Position numbers and translations under genes: made by a program
Shown: positions 1 to 6,516 of the stretch, piece by piece
Numbering within the stretch: the first letter of the stretch is position 1
How the letters are laid out: each line of letters starts with the position of its first letter
Notes under the pieces: model-generated
What the model saw: the letters and a program-made list of their open reading frames with translations, nothing else
Told to the model about the DNA's origin: nothing
Databases searched by the model: none
NCBI GenBank assembly: GCA_903859075.1
Contig: CAIOLF010000004.1
Location: forward strand, 1 to 9,039
DNA: 9,039 bases
Direction: 5' to 3'
DNA from: Candidatus Buchananbacteria bacterium
Lineage (GTDB): Bacteria; Patescibacteriota; Patescibacteriia; 2-01-FULL-39-33

Positions 1-9
1 CTGATGTTG

Positions 10-38
10 ATTGATTTTAAGCATGGTATAAAATCAAT
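10..38. other. AT-rich inverted repeat downstream of mnmA
   Basis: Two perfectly complementary 10-base arms (10-19 and 29-38) enclose a 9-base loop. The repeat starts 6 bases past the mnmA stop, so it could mark the 3' end of the operon transcript. On the minus strand no T-run follows the stem, and the stem is almost all A:T, so it is a poor match to a classical intrinsic terminator. It could equally be an RNA-stabilising hairpin or chance in AT-rich DNA. Nothing else is visible in bases 1-44. Confidence 0.3.
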
Positions 39-44
39 TACTAA

Positions 45-1190
45 TTATTGAATGATTCCGCCTCCCAGCAATTCATTGCCCTGATAAAATACTACCGACT
101 GCCCGGGCATAATTGCTCTTTGTTTTGTTTTGAATCTCACCTGGTACTTCTGGCCAAACTTATTCACCCGGCAGGCTGCCGGCCGGCCGCGATAGCGAAT
201 CTGCGCCTGGCAGCTTAGAGGAAGCTTTTGCTTATTATTAATCCAATTGACTCGGGAACAAATCAGCTCTGTCTTTAATAACTCCGATCTAGCGGGACTT
301 TTGGTGACTAGCAAGTAATTCTTTTTGCGATCGAATCCTGCCACATACCAAGGTCCGCCGGAAAGCCCGATGCCGCTGCGCTGGCCGCTGGTATAAAGCG
401 GCAATCCCCCATGTTCTCCCAACTCCCACCCCCCTGATCGCTTCGCGATCGCCCCCCCTCGGGCAGAGGGGGCAATTTTATCATAGTCAATAATCTTGCC
501 CGGCTTCAGCTTCAGGTATTTCTTCAAGAAATCATAATGGCTATGTCCGACAAAACAGATTTCCTGGCTGTCTTTCTTATCGTGCACGGGCAGCTTCATT
601 TTTTTGGCTAGCGCTCTCACCTGCTCTTTATTATAACCTCCCAGCGGAAACAGTAAATATTTTAATTGATTTTGGTTGAGATTGTATAAGAAATATGTCT
701 GGTCTTTGTTCTTATCTTTGGCTCTTGATAAAGTGTAAATTGTATCACCCTTAATTTCTTTATTTCTAAATTTCTTAATTTCTAATTTAACGTAATGTCC
801 CGTCGCCAGATAATCCGCGTTAAAAACCGTTTGCGCGTATTTGAGCAACAATTCAAACTTTATAAATTTATTGCAGGCGATGCAGGGATTGGGCGTCTTG
901 CCGCCGGCATACTGGAGTAAAAAATCGTCGACGATCATCTTTTTGAATTCCTTGCCGAAATTCGTTTTATAAACCGGAATACCGATAATCTTGGCGACAG
1001 CTTGCGCTTCATTCCACGACTCCAGGCTGCAGCAGCGGTTTTCGCCATAAGTTTCGCCTACCGGAAACCAAAATTGCATAAAGACGCCAATAACATCATA
1101 ACCCTGTTTTTTGAGCAATGCGGCTACCACGGAAGAATCCACTCCCCCGCTCAGCGCCACCACGACTTTTTGTTTGCTGTTTTTTTTCAT
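45..1190 (-). CDS. mnmA: tRNA-specific 2-thiouridylase MnmA
   Basis: Cytoplasmic ATP-dependent sulfurtransferase that makes 2-thiouridine at wobble position 34 of tRNAs for Lys, Glu and Gln; sulfur arrives from a cysteine desulfurase not encoded here. The N-terminal PP-loop SGGVDSS is at residues 14-20 and binds ATP. The TPNPCIACNK motif (99-108) carries the conserved Cys106, and DSQEICFVG carries the second catalytic Cys212. The C-terminal barrel motifs LGEHGGLPLYTSGQR (257-271) and IRYRG (331-335) are present. At 381 residues it is slightly longer than usual (about 360), mainly because of an insertion of about 16 residues at 238-253, encoded by a palindromic element, just before LGEHGG. The gene is last in the operon. 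Its ATG follows the lipid-kinase stop by 2 bases, without a clear Shine-Dalgarno sequence. Both catalytic cysteines are intact, so it is probably active. The family assignment is very secure. Confidence 0.96.
   Translation of the reverse strand: MKKNSKQKVVVALSGGVDSSVVAALLKKQGYDVIGVFMQFWFPVGETYGENRCCSLESWNEAQAVAKIIGIPVYKTNFGKEFKKMIVDDFLLQYAGGKTPNPCIACNKFIKFELLLKYAQTVFNADYLATGHYVKLEIKKFRNKEIKGDTIYTLSRAKDKNKDQTYFLYNLNQNQLKYLLFPLGGYNKEQVRALAKKMKLPVHDKKDSQEICFVGHSHYDFLKKYLKLKPGKIIDYDKIAPSARGGAIAKRSGGWELGEHGGLPLYTSGQRSGIGLSGGPWYVAGFDRKKNYLLVTKSPARSELLKTELICSRVNWINNKQKLPLSCQAQIRYRGRPAACRVNKFGQKYQVRFKTKQRAIMPGQSVVFYQGNELLGGGIIQ
432..479. repeat. Double-palindrome element inserted in frame in mnmA
   Basis: A GC-rich block of about 48 bases contains two adjacent hairpins. 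One has 6-base arms at 436-441 and 445-450 (GATCGC/GCGATC) around TTC. The other has 7-base arms at 454-460 and 466-472 (CCCCCTC/GAGGGGG) around a 5-base loop. It encodes MnmA residues 238-253, which break up a loop where family members normally read roughly IVDxDGxxLGEH. Most reading frames through it are open: I see a stop inside it in only one of six. An in-frame, hairpin-forming, multi-frame-open insertion in a housekeeping gene is how Rickettsia palindromic elements behave. Being an insertion is inferred from memory of the family; no second copy is seen in this window. Boundaries are uncertain by several bases. Confidence 0.6.
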
Positions 1191-1192
1191 GA

Positions 1193-2077
1193 TTATTTGC
1201 CCACTACCACCCTCAGCGCGGCTGACAGCATCTTGATTTCAATATCCTTGGTGAGCTCGATATAATCGCCATCGATCTGGCAGCTGCGCAAGCGGCGCCT
1301 CAGAGAAATTTTGAAGTAATTATTATCCAAAGAAAAAAGGAACTGTGTCGGCTTGCCGTAAAAAACAAACTGCAACAAAGCGATAAATAGCGACCAGAAA
1401 TTTTTATTAGTCACCACATATAAATTAAAAATTCCGTCCGAGGGATCAATCTTCTTCCTGGGTTTAATGCCATAGAAATTGCAGGCGTTGAAGACCACCA
1501 GGCTGTTGCCTTTGAGCCAGAACTTATGATTTTTGGCGCGCACCAAAAACTTCTGCCGCTTGACCTTATTGACATTGAACAGCAGATTAATCAGATAGCC
1601 GATGAATCCTAACCGATTTTTCATCTTAGTAGAGGTGCCGGTGATGATGCGCGAAATATAGCCGACGGAAAAACCGACCAAAAAATAATGGGTTTTATTG
1701 ATTATTCCCACATCCAAACCGCGCAGCTTAGCGCCGCCGATAAGCTGCAAAGCCGCCTTGGCATTGAGAGTTATTCCCAGGGTCTTAGCGACGACGTTAG
1801 CCGAGCCGAAAGGGATTATTACCAAGGGGGCACTCAATTTGTTTTCGATGATCGTCCGGCCGGCCACTTTTACCGTGCCATCACCGCCGATGGCTACCAC
1901 CAGCGACAAATTAAAAAAATCATAGCCGGCAATGCCGGCCTCGAAATGCTCATCAACTAAAAAAATATCTACTCGATAGCCGAGCGACTTCAGCTTGCGT
2001 TCCGCCAGCTTTTCTATGGTCAGCTTGCTCTTGAGTCCGGCGGAGGGATTAAAAATTATCAACGCTTTCTTAGCCAT
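1193..2077 (-). CDS. Diacylglycerol/sphingosine-kinase-family lipid kinase (YegS/BmrU-like)
   Basis: Soluble or membrane-associated kinase predicted to transfer phosphate from ATP to a lipid hydroxyl (diacylglycerol, undecaprenol or similar; the substrate cannot be read from sequence). The family hallmarks are in order: FNPSAG at residues 9-14, the nucleotide-binding GGDGTV at 64-69, IPFGSANVVAKTLGI (88-102, corresponding to the usual PLGTGNDFAR-type motif), DPSDGIFNLYVV (211-222) and the C-terminal IDGD (268-271). The length of 294 residues is normal for bacterial members. The ATG lies 3 bases after the methyltransferase stop, and the gene's own stop lies 2 bases before mnmA. Placement after glycosyltransferases suggests it phosphorylates or recycles a lipid carrier or glycolipid anchor; that role is inferred. 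The fold assignment is secure, the substrate is not. Confidence 0.9.
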   Translation of the reverse strand: MAKKALIIFNPSAGLKSKLTIEKLAERKLKSLGYRVDIFLVDEHFEAGIAGYDFFNLSLVVAIGGDGTVKVAGRTIIENKLSAPLVIIPFGSANVVAKTLGITLNAKAALQLIGGAKLRGLDVGIINKTHYFLVGFSVGYISRIITGTSTKMKNRLGFIGYLINLLFNVNKVKRQKFLVRAKNHKFWLKGNSLVVFNACNFYGIKPRKKIDPSDGIFNLYVVTNKNFWSLFIALLQFVFYGKPTQFLFSLDNNYFKISLRRRLRSCQIDGDYIELTKDIEIKMLSAALRVVVGK

Positions 2078-2080
2078 AAA

Positions 2081-2761
2081 TTATTTCTTTACTGCGGCTA
2101 GCTTGACTGTCTTGGGATATATTTTATCAAAAATCCAGGCAATCGGCCAGGCCAGGAGCCAGAGCGGCAAAAATTTGGCTCGGGTCTTGAAAGTTATCTC
2201 CCAATCAAAAAATTGATTCAAAATCATCAGAATTTTATAGGCGGCCGTCGGCTCAAATTCTCCCCGCTGGTTCAGGATATTTTTTTTATTTCGCAACAAC
2301 AGCCACAGCGCAAGAAACATGAATGATCCTTTTTGTTTGCGGCTGATAATGCTAAAACCGGCCTGATCCAAGATTCCTTCCAGTTCTCCTGGGGCAAAAA
2401 TCCTTTGATGCCCGATCTGCTTCAGATAATTATGATTGGCCGCTTCCAAAAGCTTTTCTGTCTTAAAATGAGGAATAGACAGAATTAATCGGCCGCCGTT
2501 TTTTAACACTCTGGCTATTTCTGAAATCGCCAATGAAAGATTATCCACGTGTTCCAAAACATCGCTGGCATATACGATATCGAAAAAGCTATCGGCAAAC
2601 GGCAATGCTTCGTTCTCTAATTTTATAAACCTCGAATTCGGATATTTGATCTCTGCCAAGGAAATATCCAAGTCAACGCCGATTACTTCATTGTTTTTAT
2701 TCTCGGCGGACAAAAAATATGCATCATCCCCATTGCCGCAGCCGAAGTCTAATATTCTCAT
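2081..2761 (-). CDS. Class I SAM-dependent methyltransferase (Methyltransf_11-like)
   Basis: Predicted to transfer a methyl group from S-adenosylmethionine to a small or lipid-linked acceptor. Motif I, LDFGCGNGDD, sits at residues 4-13, followed by the acidic residue in GVDLD (28-32) that contacts the SAM ribose. FDIVYASDVLEHV lies at about 60-72, and VLKNGGRLILSIPHF at about 85-99 is the post-motif strand region. The protein begins directly at motif I, without the N-terminal helix many relatives have, but no earlier in-frame start is evident. The C-terminal part contains two tryptophan- and leucine-rich hydrophobic stretches (about 146-156 and 198-210) that may contact the membrane. It starts 4 bases after the glycosyltransferase stop, in the same operon. 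A polysaccharide- or lipid-modifying role is inferred from context; a quinone-biosynthesis-type methyltransferase is an alternative. Confidence 0.85.
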   Translation of the reverse strand: MRILDFGCGNGDDAYFLSAENKNNEVIGVDLDISLAEIKYPNSRFIKLENEALPFADSFFDIVYASDVLEHVDNLSLAISEIARVLKNGGRLILSIPHFKTEKLLEAANHNYLKQIGHQRIFAPGELEGILDQAGFSIISRKQKGSFMFLALWLLLRNKKNILNQRGEFEPTAAYKILMILNQFFDWEITFKTRAKFLPLWLLAWPIAWIFDKIYPKTVKLAAVKK

Positions 2762-2765
2762 TTGA

Positions 2766-3923
2766 TTAAATTAATTTTAACACTCTCTCCAAATAATGCC
2801 CCACCTCAAAATCCCTCGCCCGAGCCAAACATCTTTCCTTCATCTCCTCACTGATCAATCGGCCATCGATAATCTCCTGCAGCTTGCTTCTTAACGCTTC
2901 TTTATCTGCTGGCGGAACCAGCCAGCCAGTCTGGCCGTCAACGACCAGCTCCGGCAAGGCGCCAATATCGCAAGCTACCGCCGGCAGACCATGGGCAAAG
3001 GCTTCCAAAACCACCAAACCGAAACTCTCGCTGACTTGGCTGGGATTTATCAGCAGATCGATACTGGGCCAAATATTTTGTTCCAATCCTTCCCGATCCA
3101 ATCGCCCCCAAAATTTAATCCGCTCATCGTCTTTAGCCATTATTTCCGCCGACTCCAGGGCGCTCCCCTCACCCACTACGTTGAGCGTCACAGCGCCGCG
3201 CAGCTCTTTAAAAGCTTCAATTAAATCCATAACTCCCTTGTACATCTCCACTTGCCCCAGATAGAGGCAACTAATGGTCGTCCTGCCGTCTGTTCGGGGC
3301 GGCAACGGCGGCGGCAAGGCTATGGGATTGCCCAAAACCGCCTCGCGCGACCGAGGAAAAAAACCATTGCTATCGTAAATGCGCTTCATGAATTTGGAAG
3401 GAAAAATCACCAGTCCCGGACTGGCCAACAGCCGGCGGCAAAAAAATCCATAGAGCCTTGCCCCCAATCCCAGACGTTGATAGTCAGCCAGCAGTCCGGA
3501 AGGATGCAAATACTGCATATCATGGATCGTCTGGACATACTTGATCTTTAAAATCTTAGCCAAACAAGGTACATAGTATCCCAGTCCCTTGAGATTGTGC
3601 CCCCAAAGAAAATCCGGCCGCTCTTGTTTTAGAACTTTATAAATCCGCCAGGCCTGAATGTCATTAAACATATCAATAATGTGCCAAAAAAATCTTTTGG
3701 CAATCGGCTGTTTGTTAATGTCCAAAAAATTAAACAGATTAAACGGCTTAATGCGGTAAACTTTAACGCCGGCGATTTCCTCCAGGGCCGGCTGATAGCC
3801 GACCGTAATAATAATCACCCGATGTCCCAATGCTTGCAATCCGGCGGCGATCGTCTCAACGGCAACTTCGGCGCCGCCTCGGCGATAAGGGCGATAAAGG
3901 GAATGAATCAGCGCTATTTTCAT
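2766..3923 (-). CDS. Glycosyltransferase family 4 (GT-B fold)
   Basis: Retaining glycosyltransferase expected to move a sugar from a nucleotide-sugar donor to a glycan or lipid acceptor at the cytoplasmic membrane face. The N-terminal lobe opens with a strand (MKIALIHSLY) and the glycine loop RRGGAEV (14-20), typical of GT4. HNLKGLG (109-115) and QTIHDMQYLHP (131-141) follow. A proline-rich linker (203-209) joins the lobes. The C-terminal lobe has CLYLGQVEMYKGV (219-231), WGRLDREGL (272-280) and the donor-binding E-x7-E pair Glu299/Glu307 inside SESFGLVVLEAF. The length of 385 residues is normal. It is the fourth gene of the operon: its ATG follows the VanZ-like stop by 3 bases, and the methyltransferase follows by 4. 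Donor and acceptor sugars cannot be predicted. Family call secure. Confidence 0.93.
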   Translation of the reverse strand: MKIALIHSLYRPYRRGGAEVAVETIAAGLQALGHRVIIITVGYQPALEEIAGVKVYRIKPFNLFNFLDINKQPIAKRFFWHIIDMFNDIQAWRIYKVLKQERPDFLWGHNLKGLGYYVPCLAKILKIKYVQTIHDMQYLHPSGLLADYQRLGLGARLYGFFCRRLLASPGLVIFPSKFMKRIYDSNGFFPRSREAVLGNPIALPPPLPPRTDGRTTISCLYLGQVEMYKGVMDLIEAFKELRGAVTLNVVGEGSALESAEIMAKDDERIKFWGRLDREGLEQNIWPSIDLLINPSQVSESFGLVVLEAFAHGLPAVACDIGALPELVVDGQTGWLVPPADKEALRSKLQEIIDGRLISEEMKERCLARARDFEVGHYLERVLKLI

Positions 3924-3926
3924 AAA

Positions 3927-4340
3927 TTACTTGCCTAATAATTTCTCTTCTTTATTTTCCTTGATATTAATCTTGAGCCAGAATAAATTGCCGGCCACCA
4001 GCGATCCCACGATATCGAGCAGCCAATCCGACAATCGCGCCTCCCGCCCCGGCACGAAGGCCTGATGCCACTCATCAAGCGCGCCATAAATAATCGCGAT
4101 AATAAAAGCATTCAGCAAAGCGTGCTTGAATTTTACTTTGGCCGTAGTCAGCGCGTTGGCGATTAAAAAAGTCAGGATAATATACAGGAAAATGTGCGCC
4201 AAAGAAGAAGCATACTGGTATTGGTTTTTCGTCAGATGCGCCGGAAAAGATGAGCGCGAAGAAAGAATAAAAATAAAAATCATCCAGATGATCGGCAAAG
4301 CGTAATTGACATACTTGTTTTGAATAATTTTTTTACCCAT
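3927..4340 (-). CDS. VanZ-like integral membrane protein
   Basis: A 137-residue membrane protein with about four hydrophobic helices (about 12-27, 46-64, 74-88 and 106-121). It carries the VanZ-family signature between helices three and four: YGALDEWHQAFVPGR (85-99) followed by SDWLLDIVGS (104-113). Named after the teicoplanin-resistance accessory gene, the family is widespread, mostly in non-resistant bacteria, and its biochemical role is poorly known. The ATG at 4338-4340 is chosen because it leaves an 11-base gap after the radical SAM gene and begins just before the first helix. A TTG further upstream (4398-4400) would overlap that gene by 49 bases and add an unusual basic tail. Its place among glycosyltransferases and a lipid kinase suggests an envelope function; antibiotic resistance should not be inferred. 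Confidence 0.85.
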   Translation of the reverse strand: MGKKIIQNKYVNYALPIIWMIFIFILSSRSSFPAHLTKNQYQYASSLAHIFLYIILTFLIANALTTAKVKFKHALLNAFIIAIIYGALDEWHQAFVPGREARLSDWLLDIVGSLVAGNLFWLKINIKENKEEKLLGK

Positions 4341-4351
4341 ATTTCTTGTTA

Positions 4352-5326
4352 TTAATTTTTGTGAGGTTTTAAATCCAAGACGTCGCAGCGGCCGCAACAA
4401 GCAGGCTGATTGCGCCGGAAATGCCGGAATTTTTCTCCGCGCCAGATTTTCTTCAGGCTAGACTCAAAGATATTTCCCATGACCAGCCAGGGCAGGCCGC
4501 AGCACGGAGCGACATTGCCGTCAGCGTCGATATAGACGTCCTCAAAAGTACGCAAGCAGAAACGGCCGCCGCGATGCAAGAGCGGCGCGATGATTTTATA
4601 AGCGGTTCTCCGCCAGCCATCATAGGCGGCATGCGGTAAAAAATCGATGCCTGTCTTGCCGCCAGAAAATTTCTGTTCCAAAAGCTTCAATAGTCTTTTT
4701 TCGGCTAGCAGATCCGGACGCTTAAAATCATGGAATCTGATATCCAAACGCGATAGGCGCAACCGATCCAGATGATGCTTCGCTGCAAACTCCGCCACGT
4801 CAACAATATCCTGCTCGCGGCCGTAGTGATAAGTGGCTTGCAGATATATTTTGGTCCGGCTGCCGGCACTGTCAATCCGATTTTTTAGTTTTATTATATT
4901 TTCCAGCTGCCCGAAAATTTCATGCCCCAGAGAGCCATCGCTATTTCTGATCTGATCAACCGAAAAAGTCACTGCTTCAACCTGATTATCAATTATGGCT
5001 TTAATTATTCCATCATCTAGCAAAACGCCGTTAGTGGTAAAACGAACCTTAAATCCTTTGGCTCCAGCCAGCGCGAGCATCTTGATAAAATCCGGATGCA
5101 TAAGCGGCTCGCCCCAGCTGGTCAGGATCAGATTTTCTACTCCCTCCAGCCGATCTAGTATCTTTTGATAACCGGCAAGATCCATGTCAACCAGCTTCAC
5201 CTTGAGATCATATCGCTGGCACATCCGGCAGTTGAAATTGCAGCGGTTAGTAATCGCCAGCTGGGCCGTGCGCGGCAACGGGGGCAAGATATAAAAAATT
5301 CTTCCCAGTAAATCGCCTAATATCAT
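4352..5326 (-). CDS. Radical SAM protein with C-terminal SPASM-type domain
   Basis: Iron-sulfur enzyme that would cleave S-adenosylmethionine to a 5'-deoxyadenosyl radical. The core cluster motif CNFNCRMC (Cys29, Cys33, Cys36) follows the usual leading strand (TAQLAITNRC). SWGEPLMHPDF (70-80) matches the GGEP-type motif that holds the SAM amino group, and FTTNGVLL (96-103) is also characteristic. A C-terminal SPASM-like region holds Cys257, the DADGNVAPCC stretch with Cys275/Cys276, GNIFESSLKKIW (285-296) and Cys310/Cys311/Cys314, enough to bind auxiliary Fe-S clusters. SPASM enzymes often modify peptides, but no precursor-peptide gene is visible beside it and the flanking gaps are only 2 and 11 bases. 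Within a glycosyltransferase operon, modification of a sugar or lipid-linked intermediate is an alternative. The ATG lies 2 bases after the previous stop, without a Shine-Dalgarno sequence. Confidence 0.9.
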   Translation of the reverse strand: MILGDLLGRIFYILPPLPRTAQLAITNRCNFNCRMCQRYDLKVKLVDMDLAGYQKILDRLEGVENLILTSWGEPLMHPDFIKMLALAGAKGFKVRFTTNGVLLDDGIIKAIIDNQVEAVTFSVDQIRNSDGSLGHEIFGQLENIIKLKNRIDSAGSRTKIYLQATYHYGREQDIVDVAEFAAKHHLDRLRLSRLDIRFHDFKRPDLLAEKRLLKLLEQKFSGGKTGIDFLPHAAYDGWRRTAYKIIAPLLHRGGRFCLRTFEDVYIDADGNVAPCCGLPWLVMGNIFESSLKKIWRGEKFRHFRRNQPACCGRCDVLDLKPHKN

Positions 5327-5328
5327 AA

Positions 5329-6468
5329 TTATTTCAGTGATAAATACAGTTGATTTAATTTTTCAATTATTTGCGGCCAGCGGTATTTTTCCTGAGCCAG
5401 TACCATTCCCTGCCGGCCAAGTTTTTTAGCTAATCCGTCATCTGATAAAATATGCTCCAACTTCTGACGCAAATCAGCGGCATCGCCGGGCCGAGCGACT
5501 AACCCATTAACGCCATCTTCAACTACTGTCCGCACGCCGCGCAAATCAGTGGCGACCAAGGGTATGCCGGAAGCCATTGCCTCAACCAGTACGATGCCAA
5601 AAGCTTCGGCTTTATTGCGCGATGGCAAAGTAAAAACGTCAGCCAAATTATAGTAAGCCGGCAAATCAGCATCGGAGACGTAGCCGGCGAATTTTACCCT
5701 GTCAGCAACTCTCCGATCAATCGCCTCTTGCTGGTACTTTTCTTGCAAATCGCCGGCGCCGACGATCAGGGCCCTTACCTTCTGATCAGCGATGCCGGAC
5801 AGCGCTTCTATCAGCAAATCAACGCCTTTGAAATAATGCGCGCTATCCAAGCCGCCGACAAACAGGATTATCCGATCATTTAAGTCAAAATCATATTTAT
5901 CGAGCAGCCGCGGATCTTTAGGGCGCGGTGCAAAATCATCTCGGGCGCCGAAGGGCAATTCCAAAAACTTTTTTTTATTAGCCAAATAATAACCGTTAAT
6001 GATTGAGCCGCCGATATAATCAAAAGACGAAACAATAATTTTGTCAGCCAAACGCAACAGCAAGGGCAAAACAGTCTTGGTACCTAGCCAGTAATAAAAA
6101 TTGCGCCAGCCCGAAAGAGTCAAATCCTGCTGATAAGAGACGACTAATTTTATTTTTTTGCCTTTTGCCAATTTCAAAAAAATAATCGGCCAAGCCGCTC
6201 CTAAAAATGGCTGATGGAAATGCACCAGCTCAAAATTTTTCAACCGCCATAACAGCTGAGGCACGAAAGCGCCCAAGCCGATTTTCATCAGCGGCAATAA
6301 TTCTTTAATCTGGTAATTCTTTTGGCTATGGACATTATAATTCGACTTCGGCACGAAAACCGCCACTTCCTGCCCTTGTTCCGACAATCCCGAGGCATAA
6401 TAGTGCGCGACCGCTCCCAGTCCCCCGCCATAGGGGGGCAAAACGCAGACAACTTGCGCGATTTTCAT
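5329..6468 (-). CDS. Glycosyltransferase family 4 (GT-B fold), first gene of the operon
   Basis: Predicted retaining glycosyltransferase using a nucleotide-sugar donor. The N-terminal lobe has CVLPPYGGGLGAVAHYYA (8-25), the glycine-rich acceptor-side loop of GT4 enzymes, then LVHFHQPFLG (81-90). The C-terminal lobe has ILFVGGLDSAHYFKGVDLLI (201-220), LIVGAGD (234-240), FAGYVSDADLP (260-270) and the E-x7-E pair Glu288/Glu296 in EAFGIVLVEAM. The 379-residue length is typical. The ATG is the first in the frame after the promoter at 6517-6545 and gives a predicted leader of about 42 bases without a Shine-Dalgarno sequence. The radical SAM gene follows after 2 bases. It resembles the other GT4 in the operon in architecture only; the two are too different to be a recent duplication. 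Specificity unknown. Confidence 0.93.
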   Translation of the reverse strand: MKIAQVVCVLPPYGGGLGAVAHYYASGLSEQGQEVAVFVPKSNYNVHSQKNYQIKELLPLMKIGLGAFVPQLLWRLKNFELVHFHQPFLGAAWPIIFLKLAKGKKIKLVVSYQQDLTLSGWRNFYYWLGTKTVLPLLLRLADKIIVSSFDYIGGSIINGYYLANKKKFLELPFGARDDFAPRPKDPRLLDKYDFDLNDRIILFVGGLDSAHYFKGVDLLIEALSGIADQKVRALIVGAGDLQEKYQQEAIDRRVADRVKFAGYVSDADLPAYYNLADVFTLPSRNKAEAFGIVLVEAMASGIPLVATDLRGVRTVVEDGVNGLVARPGDAADLRQKLEHILSDDGLAKKLGRQGMVLAQEKYRWPQIIEKLNQLYLSLK

Positions 6469-6477
6469 AAGATATCT

Positions 6478-6506
6478 TTTACTTTTTTCGCTAAAAATAG
6501 TATAAT
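6478..6506 (+). promoter_or_regulatory. Sigma70-type promoter for alr
   Basis: TTTACT at 6478-6483 and a perfect TATAAT at 6501-6506 are separated by 17 bases. Transcription would start near 6513, leaving a leader of about 38 bases before the alr ATG. The -35 box matches TTGACA at four of six positions. It occupies nearly the same DNA as the opposing operon promoter. Confidence 0.65.
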
Positions 6507-6516
6507 TACTTTAATT

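Noticed and set aside
308..490. Minus-strand reading frame of 60 codons rich in Pro, Gly and Arg inside mnmA
   Set aside because: It lies wholly within mnmA in another frame, and its openness comes from the palindromic element. It has no independent start signal or recognisable domain.
1002..1265. Plus-strand open frame across the mnmA/lipid-kinase junction
   Set aside because: It is antisense to two well-supported genes, has no promoter or ribosome binding site, and its translation resembles no family.
3276..3314. GC-rich, proline-coding stretch in the GT4 gene as a second copy of the mnmA element
   Set aside because: It has GC-rich runs but only weak inverted arms, and it falls in the normally variable linker between GT-B lobes. 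There is no convincing sequence identity to 432-479.
2884..3551. Three overlapping plus-strand open frames (up to 126 codons) opposite the GT4 gene
   Set aside because: These are antisense shadows of a secure glycosyltransferase, with low-complexity Ser/Pro/Arg composition and no start signals.
3927..4340. VanZ-like gene as an antibiotic-resistance determinant
   Set aside because: No vanA/B-type ligase, vanH, vanX or two-component genes are present; VanZ-domain proteins are widespread without resistance.
4341..4400. N-terminal extension of the VanZ-like protein from a TTG
   Set aside because: It would overlap the radical SAM gene by 49 bases, and the added residues are basic and not VanZ-like. 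The ATG at 4338-4340 fits better.
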